A stretch of DNA of 64,000 nucleotides from NCBI GenBank assembly GCA_030706745.1, contig JAUZNX010000010.1, positions 1-64,000 of the forward strand, written 5' to 3'. This stretch comes from Bacteroidota bacterium. Lineage in GTDB: Bacteria; Bacteroidota; Ignavibacteria; Palsa-1295. The notes under the pieces were generated by a model. It was given only the letters and a program-made list of their open reading frames with translations. It searched no databases and was not told the origin of the DNA. Every line of letters begins with the position of its first letter. The first letter of the stretch is position 1. Positions 10,104-18,683 of the stretch are shown one piece after another. A program made the position numbers and the translations under genes.

Positions 10104-10366
10104 AGCTGTGTTCGTTCGTCCCAGATAAATCCAAAGATCAATAGCGAGAGGCCGATCATTGTCGGAATGCTTCGGATCACCGAAAGATCGACCTGCGTTA
10201 ATATCGTCAGATCAATTACCAGAAGAAGGTTATTGAGCGCCAGAAAGGCGAAACACAGACCGCTCCAAAGCAACAGTCGGACTTTGGAACGGCCATAACC
10301 ACGCAGTAGTAAGACAGCGCAACTCAAACTCGTGAGCGCGCAGAGCACATATATGACGTTTTTCAT
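10100..10366 (-). CDS. DUF5985-type small membrane protein (first copy)
   Basis: An 88-residue protein with three predicted helices and the conserved block GYGRSKVRLLLWSGLCF, related to the copy at 9822-10103. Small size, paired copies and a linked regulator are the family hallmarks. It sits between the HTH regulator (31 bases upstream) and the second copy (4-base overlap), so all three are probably co-transcribed. No catalytic residues are visible. Confidence 0.75.
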   Translation of the reverse strand: MKNVIYVLCALTSLSCAVLLLRGYGRSKVRLLLWSGLCFAFLALNNLLLVIDLTILTQVDLSVIRSIPTMIGLSLLIFGFIWDERTQL

Positions 10367-10397
10367 GACTTAGTCGTCAAGCAAGTGTCTCGAAGCG

Positions 10398-10796
10398 TTA
10401 TTCCTCTTTCTTTCGCACGATAAATGCGTCCGCAAAACTTTGAATCGTGGCGATCGGATTGGAAAAGATAAAATTGATTACTGAGACGCGCCGCTCGCGA
10501 TAGATGCGCGACAACTCCATGATCCGCTCGTGAGCGGCTGTCCCCGGTGGTGGGAGTCGGTAGCGCGGCGTTGCGCCCGAGGTAGCCAGTACCAGCCCGC
10601 TCGCCTTGAAGGTTTCAAGCCGCGCTGACGCTGATGCCGAAGCAATATAGAGTGATTTGGCGATTTCATCGGCGGACGCCTCCGATGGAGCAATCCCGAG
10701 CAGATGCAATAGAATCTCCAGTTGTTCCACGGAGCTGATGTGATCCCGTATGAATTGCTTTACGGGTTCTGGCAGATCAGCTCCACTTATCATCAC
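10398..10796 (-). CDS. Winged-helix transcriptional regulator of the DUF5985 operon
   Basis: The 132-residue protein has a winged-helix core (residues about 22-75: VEQLEILLHLLG, EIAKSLYI, ARLETFKASGLVLA) followed by a C-terminal helix ending SNPIATIQSFADAFIVRKKEE. The fold resembles MarR-like regulators, and a protein of this kind commonly precedes paired DUF5985 genes. It probably regulates its own operon. The C-terminal amphipathic helix may bind membrane or partner; this is inference. Confidence 0.7.
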   Translation of the reverse strand: MMISGADLPEPVKQFIRDHISSVEQLEILLHLLGIAPSEASADEIAKSLYIASASASARLETFKASGLVLATSGATPRYRLPPPGTAAHERIMELSRIYRERRVSVINFIFSNPIATIQSFADAFIVRKKEE

Positions 10797-10890
10797 GAGG
10801 TCGCGTGCAATTATCGCGCCATAAGTTTCCTCAACAATCGCCCAGTGAAAATATTTATGAAGACGGTGCGATTATTGGACGCTCGATCCA

Positions 10891-12663
10891 TTATCGCGTC
10901 CCGCTCGCCACCAACGTGCAGTAGACCCGCGAGAGCTCCCACCGAGCATTCACGACGCTAAGTTGACAAAGGTACACGCCGGACATCAGCGATTGTATTT
11001 CGATCGGTATCGTGTGCTCGCCCGCGTCTTCGCGGTTGTTTGCGATCAGTATCTCTCTTCCCGTCACGTCGATGAGGTGAAGCGTGACATCGCCGGATTC
11101 TAATAATGAATATGCGAGGGTCGTGGTCGTGCTCGCCGGGTTCGGGAACATACCTGTGATAGAAAGACCGCGAGACGGATTGTCGACACCATCCACATTT
11201 GAATGCGCACCGATTGTAAAACTGGAGAAGGCAGTATCGTTGGTGTGGTCACCATCGGTCTGATAGCGCGCGATCGCGGCCACCTGATAGCAACCGGCGG
11301 GGAGCACTTTCGTATCGTAAGGACCTTGTTGGCTCGGGAATGCCATAGTGACGAGCGATGAATCTGCATACAGTGCATCGATCAAGGTATCGACTCGAAA
11401 CACCAACATGAGATCGGAACACCGCCGGAATTCGATGCGGGCAGGCACTTGATACAGGTCGGCCACACCCACATTGCGGAACACTGCAACGGGACGGAAC
11501 GGCTGGCCATACAGGATATAATTGATCGGCAATGGTTTCGTAATCTCGACCGCCTCCGCATCATTCAGATACGCGATCTTGAAAATCCGGCACAGCCGGT
11601 CGTTCGTGGCATCCTGATCGCCCGCGAGCAGCGCGATCGCGCAAACTTCGAATCCACCATTCATCTGCGGCGTCCAATCCTTGAAAGGAAGATCGAGCAT
11701 TTGCCCATGTCCCCAGAATGGGACGATGCCGGTGTCGGAATAGACCAATTGCCCACCCTGAAAGATGGTACACGCCACCATCACGTTTGTCTCATTACTC
11801 GCGCCCTGGTTCGTGAACCGCGCCCTGATCGGGTTCGGGACAGCAATCGGTATGCGCCCCTGTGGTAGAAAAGTTAGGATGGAGTCGGCGCTGATGTCGT
11901 GCGTCGCATAGATCGAGAAGGTGGAATAGGCGGTGTCGTTCGAATGGTCTCCATCGTTGGGGATACGAGCAACCGCCGCGATCTGATAGCAGCCGGGCGG
12001 CAAGAGTCTGGTATCGAACGACCCTTGCTGATTCGGGAATGTGTCAGACGCAAACGAATCAACCGGTATATTCAGATTCGTTTGCTGAAACATAGCGACC
12101 AGCATTTGGTCCGCGCACCGTCTTATCACAATCTTTGAGGGTCCATTCCTAATATCATTCACCCCAACATTGCGGAAGGAGGCAACTGGTTGAAAACCCA
12201 CGCCGGCCGGTAAGGAATCGTCTTGCTTTGGATATTGGATCGCGATGGCCTGAGCGTCGTCTGAGTATGCGACAACAGTTTGTGCGCAGGTCGAGTCGTT
12301 GCTTCGGTTCTGATCGCCCGGAAGTATCGCGATTGCGCAGAACTGGTAATGCCCATTTAGCAGGGGTGTAATATTGTTGAATGTCAAATCGAGCGTTTGC
12401 CTGCTGTTCCAAGTGCCGACATAGAAAGTATCGCGAAAGACCACACTTCCGGTTGGGTCCCATACAATGTACTCAACCTGCACATTTGATTCAGTGCTTG
12501 TTCCCGCGTTTGTGAGACGAGCTTTGAAGGCGGCTGGAAAACCGATGGGGGTCTTGCCACGAGGCGCAAGAATCGAATCGGCCTGGATGTCATGCAGCAA
12601 TTGGGCTTCGCTCTCCGAGGAGATAGCAAGCAGGGACACGAGTATGAATAAGACCTTCTTCAT
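10891..12663 (-). CDS. T9SS-sorted extracellular protein with CARDB-like repeats
   Basis: The 590-residue protein starts with a signal peptide (ending SESEA-Q) and contains two long homologous halves, each opening with a copy of DI.ADSIL...G..PI. Each half has alternating Ig-like strands and the recurrent phrase LPPGCYQIAAVAR or LPAGCYQVAAIAR, in the style of CARDB adhesion modules. The last 85 residues are a type A T9SS sorting domain (MFPNPAS, LIDVTGRE, MSGVYLCQL). It should be exported by Sec and passed to the surface by T9SS. The ligand is unknown. Confidence 0.88.
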   Translation of the reverse strand: MKKVLFILVSLLAISSESEAQLLHDIQADSILAPRGKTPIGFPAAFKARLTNAGTSTESNVQVEYIVWDPTGSVVFRDTFYVGTWNSRQTLDLTFNNITPLLNGHYQFCAIAILPGDQNRSNDSTCAQTVVAYSDDAQAIAIQYPKQDDSLPAGVGFQPVASFRNVGVNDIRNGPSKIVIRRCADQMLVAMFQQTNLNIPVDSFASDTFPNQQGSFDTRLLPPGCYQIAAVARIPNDGDHSNDTAYSTFSIYATHDISADSILTFLPQGRIPIAVPNPIRARFTNQGASNETNVMVACTIFQGGQLVYSDTGIVPFWGHGQMLDLPFKDWTPQMNGGFEVCAIALLAGDQDATNDRLCRIFKIAYLNDAEAVEITKPLPINYILYGQPFRPVAVFRNVGVADLYQVPARIEFRRCSDLMLVFRVDTLIDALYADSSLVTMAFPSQQGPYDTKVLPAGCYQVAAIARYQTDGDHTNDTAFSSFTIGAHSNVDGVDNPSRGLSITGMFPNPASTTTTLAYSLLESGDVTLHLIDVTGREILIANNREDAGEHTIPIEIQSLMSGVYLCQLSVVNARWELSRVYCTLVASGTR

Positions 12664-12861
12664 TGTGAAATCTCCACTAACATGACACGCGAGCTATGCC
12701 GGATGTTACGGCGACTGGTTGTATGGCGCAGCATACGCTCATGCTTTATGGTTTGAGGCTACGGATGAGCTTGCGAATGCGCGGGGTGATTGTTTATCCA
12801 CTTCGCTGAATATCCACTCACCCACCACAATACCTGCTTCCCCACCGGCACACTTCTTACC

Positions 12862-13056
12862 ATGTTCTATGGTATGTTCACAAAATTATTATCTACGAAG
12901 CCGTTTACGACAGAAGCAGCCAAGGCAGAGAACCAACGGAAGTGGGCAGATACTCTTGTCGCCTCGTATGACCAGTTTGTTGACCACTGCAAGGAGGTCA
13001 ATCTCACACCCACAGTGAAACTTTACACGCTATGGATGGAGTGCATCGTAAATTAA
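12862..13056 (+). CDS. Small hypothetical protein
   Basis: A 64-residue protein beginning MFYGMFTKLL, Lys- and Glu-rich in the middle (TEAAKAENQRKW) and with an amphipathic C-terminal half. The composition is protein-like and I see no competing frame. I do not recognise a family. The start at 12862 is preferred over 12790 because the upstream 24 residues look random. It stands alone between two minus-strand genes. Confidence 0.45.
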   Translation: MFYGMFTKLLSTKPFTTEAAKAENQRKWADTLVASYDQFVDHCKEVNLTPTVKLYTLWMECIVN

Positions 13057-13090
13057 TGCGTATTAAGAAGGGCCGTAGTTCAAGGCGAAG

Positions 13091-13315
13091 TTATGGCGCA
13101 GTGTTCTCGGGAACGGGCTGGTGCTGCTGCCCGCTTGGTCCCATCGAAAGGTCCTGACTCACGATATACACGGCGATGCCTGCTATCATGAGGATAAGCG
13201 CGACCCAGAAGCGCCAATCATGATGTGCGCGGGTCCAATATGGATGATGCGCCTCGTTCGTTGTGTCGCTCGCCGGTCTTCCGTGCTCGTTGTGTTCGCT
13301 TGTCGTAGTATTCAT
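13091..13315 (-). CDS. Small single-pass membrane protein
   Basis: The 74-residue protein has a hydrophilic His/Asn-rich N-terminus, one transmembrane helix (FWVALILMIAGIAVYIV, about residues 36-52) and a short polar Pro/Gln tail. The His-rich stretches (EHNEHG, HHPYWTRAHHD) could bind metal, but this is speculative. No family is recognised. It is convergent with the small plus-strand gene before it. Confidence 0.65.
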   Translation of the reverse strand: MNTTTSEHNEHGRPASDTTNEAHHPYWTRAHHDWRFWVALILMIAGIAVYIVSQDLSMGPSGQQHQPVPENTAP

Positions 13316-13637
13316 ATTTATTCCTTAAATTTTCCAAACCTCCGAGTTCCTCTATGTGCGGTTCGGAGATAATATGATTATTGATCTCAACGAAGATCAA
13401 TATTTGTGTTCGAATAATGAGGGTGGTAATAGGCATGTCGCCTTCAATGCGACGTGGTGAGTCTGATTCGAGTCAGGTCTAACGTTCATCGCTGGCTAAC
13501 GTGCCATTGAGGGCGATTCCATGCGTGGCGCCCGTTTTAGGCCGTGTCTGGATGAACATGCCGCGCTTTTCGTATTTTTGCATTCTTCAGCGGATGATCG
13601 GTCATCCTCACAACATTATCCATACGACCTCCAACCA
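13316..13637. other. Intergenic region upstream of icd
   Basis: A gene-free stretch between the divergent small membrane protein and icd. It contains a -7 promoter element at 13573-13580 (listed separately). No RNA gene is evident in the remaining 250 bases. Confidence 0.5.
13573..13580 (+). promoter_or_regulatory. Bacteroidota-type -7 element of icd
   Basis: TATTTTTG, preceded by TTTTCG and followed by CATTC. It lies 57 bases before the icd ATG. The same core with nearly the same flanks (TTCGTATTTTTG) precedes pyrG and the pentapeptide gene, and a close variant precedes dnaN. Confidence 0.55.
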
Positions 13638-15008
13638 ATGAGCATAGACGCAAAGAAATTGAAAGCGCCGGCGCGCGGCGAGAAGATCACGATGACGAGC
13701 ACCGGCCTCCAAGTGCCGAACGAGCCGATTATTCCGTTTATCGAAGGCGATGGCACCGGCCCGGATATCTGGCGCGCATCGGTCCGCGTGTTCGATGCGG
13801 CGGTCGCAAAGGCTTACGGTGGCAAGCGCAAGATCGCCTGGCACGAAGTCTACGCCGGCGAGAAGGCCAACGAAATCTACGGCGCAAACACCTGGCTTCC
13901 GAATGAGACGCTCGATGTCATCCGCGAGCATTTGGTCGCGATCAAAGGCCCGCTCACTACACCAATTGGTGGTGGCATCACGAGCCTGAACGTCGCGCTC
14001 CGTCAGCAGCTCGATCTCTATGTCTGCCTGCGCCCTGTGCGTTGGTTCACTGGCGTCCCTTCGCCAGTCAAGCGTCCCGAGGCTGTTGATATGGTCATCT
14101 TCCGCGAAAACACCGAGGATATTTACGCTGGCATCGAGTGGCCAGCCGGAAGCGAAGAAGCCAACAAAGTGCTGGCCTTCATCGAGAAGGAATTCCCAAA
14201 AGCGTTCAAGAAGATTCGCTTTGGAACCGAGAGCAAGGTCCACGAATGGGCGCACGAGGCGAAGATCGAAATGAGCGAGAATGCGCCGCACGTCGGGGTC
14301 GGGATCAAGGCCGTGAGCCAGGAAGGCTCCGAGCGGCTCATCGCCGCGGCGATCGACTATGCACTGGCACATCATCGCAAGTCCGTCACGATCGTGCACA
14401 AGGGTAACATCATGAAGTACACCGAAGGCGCGTTCCGCGATTGGGGCTATGCCATGGCGCGTGAGCGATTCGGTAGTAAGGTCTTCACGTGGGCTGAGTG
14501 GGAAGAGCAAAAGAAGGCATTTGGTGAGTCGCAGGCAAACGAGCTGCAGAAGAAGCGTTTGGCCGAAGGCGCGCTGCTTGTTAAGGATGCGATCGCAGAC
14601 ATCACGCTTCAGCAAGTACTCACACGTCCTGAAGAGTTCGATGTGATTGCAACGCTAAACTTGAATGGCGATTATCTCTCAGACGCACTCGCCGCGCAGG
14701 TCGGCGGAATTGGCATTGCACCGGGCGCCAACATCAACTACGTCACTGGCGCTGCTATCTTCGAAGCGACGCACGGCACTGCGCCAAAGTATACGAATCT
14801 CGACAAGGTCAATCCTGGATCGGTCGTGCTTTCGGGCGAGATGATGTTGCGTTACATGGGCTGGAATGAAGCGGCGGACAGCATCATGACCGGACTCGAA
14901 GCGGCAATCAAATCCAAGAACGTGACGTATGACTTCGCCCGCCAGATGGAAGGCGCGCATGAAGTCAAGTGCAGCGGCTTCGCCGACGAGATCATCAAGC
15001 GGATGTAA
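13638..15008 (+). CDS. icd: NADP-dependent isocitrate dehydrogenase
   Basis: The 456-residue enzyme oxidatively decarboxylates isocitrate to 2-oxoglutarate in the citric acid cycle. It matches the E. coli-type Icd almost throughout: [36 protein letters not shown] with the Ser that AceK phosphorylates in E. coli, [42 protein letters not shown] and the NADP-binding [11 protein letters not shown]. An insertion of about 30 residues after GIEWPAG is longer than in E. coli. The ATG at 13638 (MSIDAKKLK) is chosen over 13521 because homology starts there. Confidence 0.97.
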   Translation: MSIDAKKLKAPARGEKITMTSTGLQVPNEPIIPFIEGDGTGPDIWRASVRVFDAAVAKAYGGKRKIAWHEVYAGEKANEIYGANTWLPNETLDVIREHLVAIKGPLTTPIGGGITSLNVALRQQLDLYVCLRPVRWFTGVPSPVKRPEAVDMVIFRENTEDIYAGIEWPAGSEEANKVLAFIEKEFPKAFKKIRFGTESKVHEWAHEAKIEMSENAPHVGVGIKAVSQEGSERLIAAAIDYALAHHRKSVTIVHKGNIMKYTEGAFRDWGYAMARERFGSKVFTWAEWEEQKKAFGESQANELQKKRLAEGALLVKDAIADITLQQVLTRPEEFDVIATLNLNGDYLSDALAAQVGGIGIAPGANINYVTGAAIFEATHGTAPKYTNLDKVNPGSVVLSGEMMLRYMGWNEAADSIMTGLEAAIKSKNVTYDFARQMEGAHEVKCSGFADEIIKRM

Positions 15009-15036
15009 TCCCCTTGTAGTGGATAGTTGATAGTGG

Positions 15037-15065
15037 ATAACGGATAGGTATAACCTATCCGTTAT
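15037..15065. terminator. Bidirectional hairpin between icd and the convergent gene
   Basis: A 13-bp perfect inverted repeat (ATAACGGATAGGT / ACCTATCCGTTAT) with a 3-base loop sits between two convergent genes. The T-rich tails are weak, but the position and stem strength suit a shared terminator. Confidence 0.6.
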
Positions 15066-15075
15066 TCGCTATCGA

Positions 15076-17331
15076 TTATTCTCCAATCTTCATCGGCTCA
15101 TCGTGCGCGACGCCGCCGATCTCGGTATGCAGAATGTAAGTACCCTTCGGATATGAGGTCATGTCAAAGTCCCATCGGTGCCACTTGCCTTTGTGCAGTG
15201 TGCCATTCACGATTCGTTTCAGAACTCGACCATCCGCGTATCGGAGTTCGACTACCACATCGGTCCGTGGTGGCAAGTAAGGCTGTCCGTTCGAGTCCAG
15301 CGCTTCGCGAGCATCCTTTGGGAGGTACCAGCGTAGCGGAAGGTAAACAGACTTGGGATTAATCGGCGGCGCAGGATCTCGCAAAGTTGAAGGAACCTCA
15401 TACATCGCAACGCCTTCGTTCCAGCCGGTGACAGCCATCTTCGATCCATCCCGGCTCAGCGTGATGGTCTTCTCTCCATGAGTTTGTAGTACCGACTTGC
15501 TTTCACCACTCATGAGATCGTATGACATAACAGACGTGTCGTTGCTATAGAGCAAGTAGCAATCATTCGGGCTGAACGCAACGGCATCATTCGATATATA
15601 GCGCCCATCCATGCGGAAACAAATCTTGAGCTGACCGTCCGAGACACGCCACAGTTTGACATCTGGTCCCGTCGCCGTCGCTAGCCATTGGTGGTCATGA
15701 GACAGCACGGCGTTTTGTATGCCATTGTTCAGGCCAGCAACAAATGCCATGTCGGTTCGCTCGTTCGCATAATCATAAACCACTGCGGTATCTCTGCTCG
15801 GCCCGGAGCCGCCATACGCGAGTACCCGACTACGACCCAGCGGGATGAAGCCCGAGAACTGCCCGAGATACGGTTCGGCCTTCGCGCCGGATAGATCGGG
15901 TACCGAGTACAGTCGCGCGACATCGTTTTGACTTCGTATCAGCAACGCGTCATCGAGATACGAAATAATCTTCGGGAAATCGCCGAAGGATTGCGGCACC
16001 AGGCGAAGACCGCCGGTTGAATCGTAGAACCGCATGTCACCATGCCAAATTGCTTGAGCTATCAGTGCGCCGTCAGACGAGAGCAGGACTTCCTCCCTCG
16101 GTATCGATTCAACAGCCCATACGCGATTGCCAGTTGCAGGATCAAGTGCCACAAGGCCGGTCGAGTTGCGGGTGACGAGTAGTCCATTGCTTGCGAATCC
16201 AACAAGACTCCGAATTCCTCTTGTGAGGTACTTGATCTCATGCGTCCGCACATCAATCGTTTCGAGCGAATTTCCATCGCTGAGTAAGAGCGTCCGCTCA
16301 TCCGGTAATACGTCTATCAGATGCATTTTTGGGGCGACTTCCACATTCCATTCACCTTCCGGGTGCTCTTGGCTGCTGATGATTAAAGTATCCGTTCTCG
16401 TGCTGGTTCGCGTCGTGCTCGACCACATTTCAGAATGATATGTCGTTGCGAGGTATCGTCCTCTAGCAAAAAGCAGCCCGTCATTGAGAACTTGAAACAT
16501 TCTCCCACCGATCCACTCAGCACTTCGCCGTTCCGCTCCGGGTGGCTGAAGCGAACTGGGCTGACCTGTCACCCCGTCGATAACCGGAAGCATCTTGGAG
16601 CGTGGGTCATGACTCAGAAATATGCTCTCATTGGTCAGGGTGAACGAATAGACATTAGCACTACCCGCAGGAGTCGTCTTTACTTCAAGCGATATTGGAT
16701 CGCGAAGCGTAAGTTCGCCCCTCCAAAGCACGACCAACCTTTTGCCGGAGTAGGCAATATTCCTCGGATAATATCCATTCGTTGCCTCGCGAAGTTGCAC
16801 CGTTTCCAGGGTATTGAAGGCTCGACTCTCACGCACAGAGAGCTCACCCGAGTCATTGAGCACCGCTACATAGCGTGCATCCGCCGAAAGCGCCCAGATT
16901 CCATCCGTTCGATGCGACCTTGGTACACCCGAGACTTGACCAGAAGAGGTTGCAACGCGAATTTCCTTGCCTACTGGTGGTTCAGGCCGGCCATTGCCGC
17001 AAAAGACAGCTCCATCACCAAAGCCTAGTCGAGAGAGCAATACGATTTCGCTATCGGTGGGCGTAAATGCTATTTGCTCATAATGGGCTGAAGGGACTGC
17101 GATTGTCCGAACGAACTGCTCGGCCTGCAAATCCCAAAGCATGATCTCATGGTCGTTCGCCAGCGCCAGAATCTTCCCCGAATGCGAAAACGCATGGGCC
17201 GTCATGCCGGTCATGCTCTCGCTTTTCCAGAGCAGATGAGGCGCGGCGGGTTGCGCGCATAGCTCACGCGACAACAGCATCATCGCCAACAGACCTACGA
17301 ACCTCACGGACCGACCAAACTGAGCAACCAT
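15076..17331 (-). CDS. Exported beta-propeller (WD40-like) protein, long paralog
   Basis: The 751-residue protein has a signal peptide (ending ELCAQ) and a long run of propeller blades, for example THAFSHSGKILALANDHEIMLWDL with later repeats of the form LS.DG..IA....G.V..YD. It is a clear paralog of the gene at 18684-20615 (shared opening APHLLWKSE / APRLLWKTE and TAHAFSHSGK). It has an extra C-terminal beta domain of about 100 residues (LPLRWYLPKD to TYILHTEIGG) that the shorter paralog lacks and that resembles a sorting or surface-attachment module. The partner is unknown; blade proteins often scaffold complexes. Confidence 0.82.
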   Translation of the reverse strand: MVAQFGRSVRFVGLLAMMLLSRELCAQPAAPHLLWKSESMTGMTAHAFSHSGKILALANDHEIMLWDLQAEQFVRTIAVPSAHYEQIAFTPTDSEIVLLSRLGFGDGAVFCGNGRPEPPVGKEIRVATSSGQVSGVPRSHRTDGIWALSADARYVAVLNDSGELSVRESRAFNTLETVQLREATNGYYPRNIAYSGKRLVVLWRGELTLRDPISLEVKTTPAGSANVYSFTLTNESIFLSHDPRSKMLPVIDGVTGQPSSLQPPGAERRSAEWIGGRMFQVLNDGLLFARGRYLATTYHSEMWSSTTRTSTRTDTLIISSQEHPEGEWNVEVAPKMHLIDVLPDERTLLLSDGNSLETIDVRTHEIKYLTRGIRSLVGFASNGLLVTRNSTGLVALDPATGNRVWAVESIPREEVLLSSDGALIAQAIWHGDMRFYDSTGGLRLVPQSFGDFPKIISYLDDALLIRSQNDVARLYSVPDLSGAKAEPYLGQFSGFIPLGRSRVLAYGGSGPSRDTAVVYDYANERTDMAFVAGLNNGIQNAVLSHDHQWLATATGPDVKLWRVSDGQLKICFRMDGRYISNDAVAFSPNDCYLLYSNDTSVMSYDLMSGESKSVLQTHGEKTITLSRDGSKMAVTGWNEGVAMYEVPSTLRDPAPPINPKSVYLPLRWYLPKDAREALDSNGQPYLPPRTDVVVELRYADGRVLKRIVNGTLHKGKWHRWDFDMTSYPKGTYILHTEIGGVAHDEPMKIGE

Positions 17332-17396
17332 GATGACCTCTACTCTAATTCTGAGAACACGACTGGTCGGCGTCCGTTGCTCGCAGCTGTCCTCCC

Positions 17397-18236
17397 CTAC
17401 TTAATCTGTCGCAAGTCTACCCGCCGATTCGCCTGTCGGCCTTCTTCGGTGGCATTCGATGCCTCGGGCTTCGTCGCACCAAGAGCGACCACCGTAATCC
17501 GCTTGGCGGAAATCCCGTGACTGACCAGATAGCGCCGCACTGCCAACGCTCGGTTCTTCGATAGCTGTGTGGCATGCTTCGGACTCTCCACCGAATCGCA
17601 ATGCCCCTGGATCTCGACCTTCATCGTCTTGTTCTTTAAAAGCAAATCCGTCGCGTAGCGAAGTGCTGAATCGGATTGCGGAGTAGTCTTGCGAACGGCG
17701 AACAGAATTGGATGCTGCGCAATCACATCGGAAAACGCGGAGCGCGATGACTTCGCAGGTGTTAGCGCGACGTGTGTTGTATCGGTCGCGGGAGGAACCT
17801 GCACCTTCGGCGTGGTGTCAATTGCTTTCGGCGCTTCGACGTGCGGCTGCGGAGGCTTGGGCTTCGGCGCGGGCGCTGCGCTGCTCTTCGCTGACTTCAG
17901 CGATGCGAGCCACGACGTAAGACTCGCCAGGTCGTCATCCGATCCAGCAAACTTCTTCAAATGCTTTTTGCCATTCATCTCGACTTCCTTCTGGAGCCAC
18001 TGCGTCATCCACGAAGCACTGTGCCGCAACCCGACGGTCGATAGGTCCGGCGGTTCCTTGCCGCCCACAGGTCCCGAGCCGGTGCGCGCAATGCCCTGCG
18101 ACTCGATCGAGTGGCAGCTTGAGCATTTGTTATCGAGGAAGATGGACTTGCCGGAGCCGGATGCACGGAGCATCGTCGTACCGATAAGGAGGCTCACGCT
18201 GAGAACCAAAGCGAATGCAGCTGCAAGTATTTTCAT
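17397..18236 (-). CDS. Cytochrome c-OmpA fusion protein
   Basis: The 279-residue protein has a signal anchor and then a mono-heme cytochrome c domain with heme-binding CSSCH at residues 38-42. A Pro/Ala/Lys-rich linker (about 118-165) leads to a C-terminal OmpA-like peptidoglycan-binding domain (GHCDSVES, LSKNRALAVRRYLVSHG, GRQANRRVDL). The Asp and Arg that contact diaminopimelate in OmpA domains are present. A typical Met-Pro sixth heme ligand is not evident. It would place a heme in the periplasm bound to the cell wall. It lies between the two propeller paralogs on the same strand, which hints at a joint role. Confidence 0.88.
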   Translation of the reverse strand: MKILAAAFALVLSVSLLIGTTMLRASGSGKSIFLDNKCSSCHSIESQGIARTGSGPVGGKEPPDLSTVGLRHSASWMTQWLQKEVEMNGKKHLKKFAGSDDDLASLTSWLASLKSAKSSAAPAPKPKPPQPHVEAPKAIDTTPKVQVPPATDTTHVALTPAKSSRSAFSDVIAQHPILFAVRKTTPQSDSALRYATDLLLKNKTMKVEIQGHCDSVESPKHATQLSKNRALAVRRYLVSHGISAKRITVVALGATKPEASNATEEGRQANRRVDLRQIK

Positions 18237-18683
18237 GACGTTGGGAGAACGTGTAGTTCAAAATTGGAAGTACCGGAAGACGAGGACAACCCGAGGGCTG
18301 GCAAGGTTCCAGTTTCGGAACACCAATTTCGCCATGTTGCCTCCTGAAACAGGTGCCCAAAGTTAAAGTAATACTTTAGTTACTCTCTTTTGAATTGTCA
18401 TTTAATGAATGCCCTCTCCGTTTGCGCGAAAATCGCCATGTTGCCAAACGGCAAGCAGCTTAGTTGTCAATGAACAATGGGTGCCCTTCATCACCCAATC
18501 GAATATAGGGCGCCGAAACACGGAAGTCAAGAGGCAAGCGAAGAATTAATCGTACGGGCACCTATTTCTTTTTAGAAAAGGATCAGAATCAGTGGCATTC
18601 GCCGCGGCGGATTTTCGGCATAGGAGTCCATCTATTAGATTGACTCGATGCTGAATCGCGTACTGGGCATCAAGGCACCCGCC
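18237..18683. other. Intergenic region holding a dispersed repeat copy
   Basis: Gene-free. Most of it is one copy of the dispersed repeat described below (18345-18489). A 13-base direct repeat, TCGCCATGTTGCC (18329-18341 and 18433-18445), brackets the palindromic half. A further GGGCACC lies at 18556-18562. Nothing else is recognised. Confidence 0.6.
18345..18489 (-). repeat. Dispersed intergenic repeat, copy A
   Basis: In minus orientation it reads: GGGCACCCATTGTTCATTGA, a variable part, TTCATTAAATGACAATTC, AAAAGAGAG, an imperfect version of the AGTTAAAGTA.TACTTTAACT palindrome, then TTTGGGCACCTGTTTC. The same modules occur near 38.0, 55.3 and 61.8 kb. The palindrome in this copy has decayed on one arm (TTTAGTTA). 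Confidence 0.8.

Noticed and set aside
12800-12815. DnaA box and replication origin near TTTATCCAC
   Set aside because: A single site without a cluster or origin genes nearby.
13608-14615. 335-codon open frame on the minus strand
   Set aside because: It lies wholly opposite icd and has no recognisable domains; it is an artefact of GC-rich codon bias.
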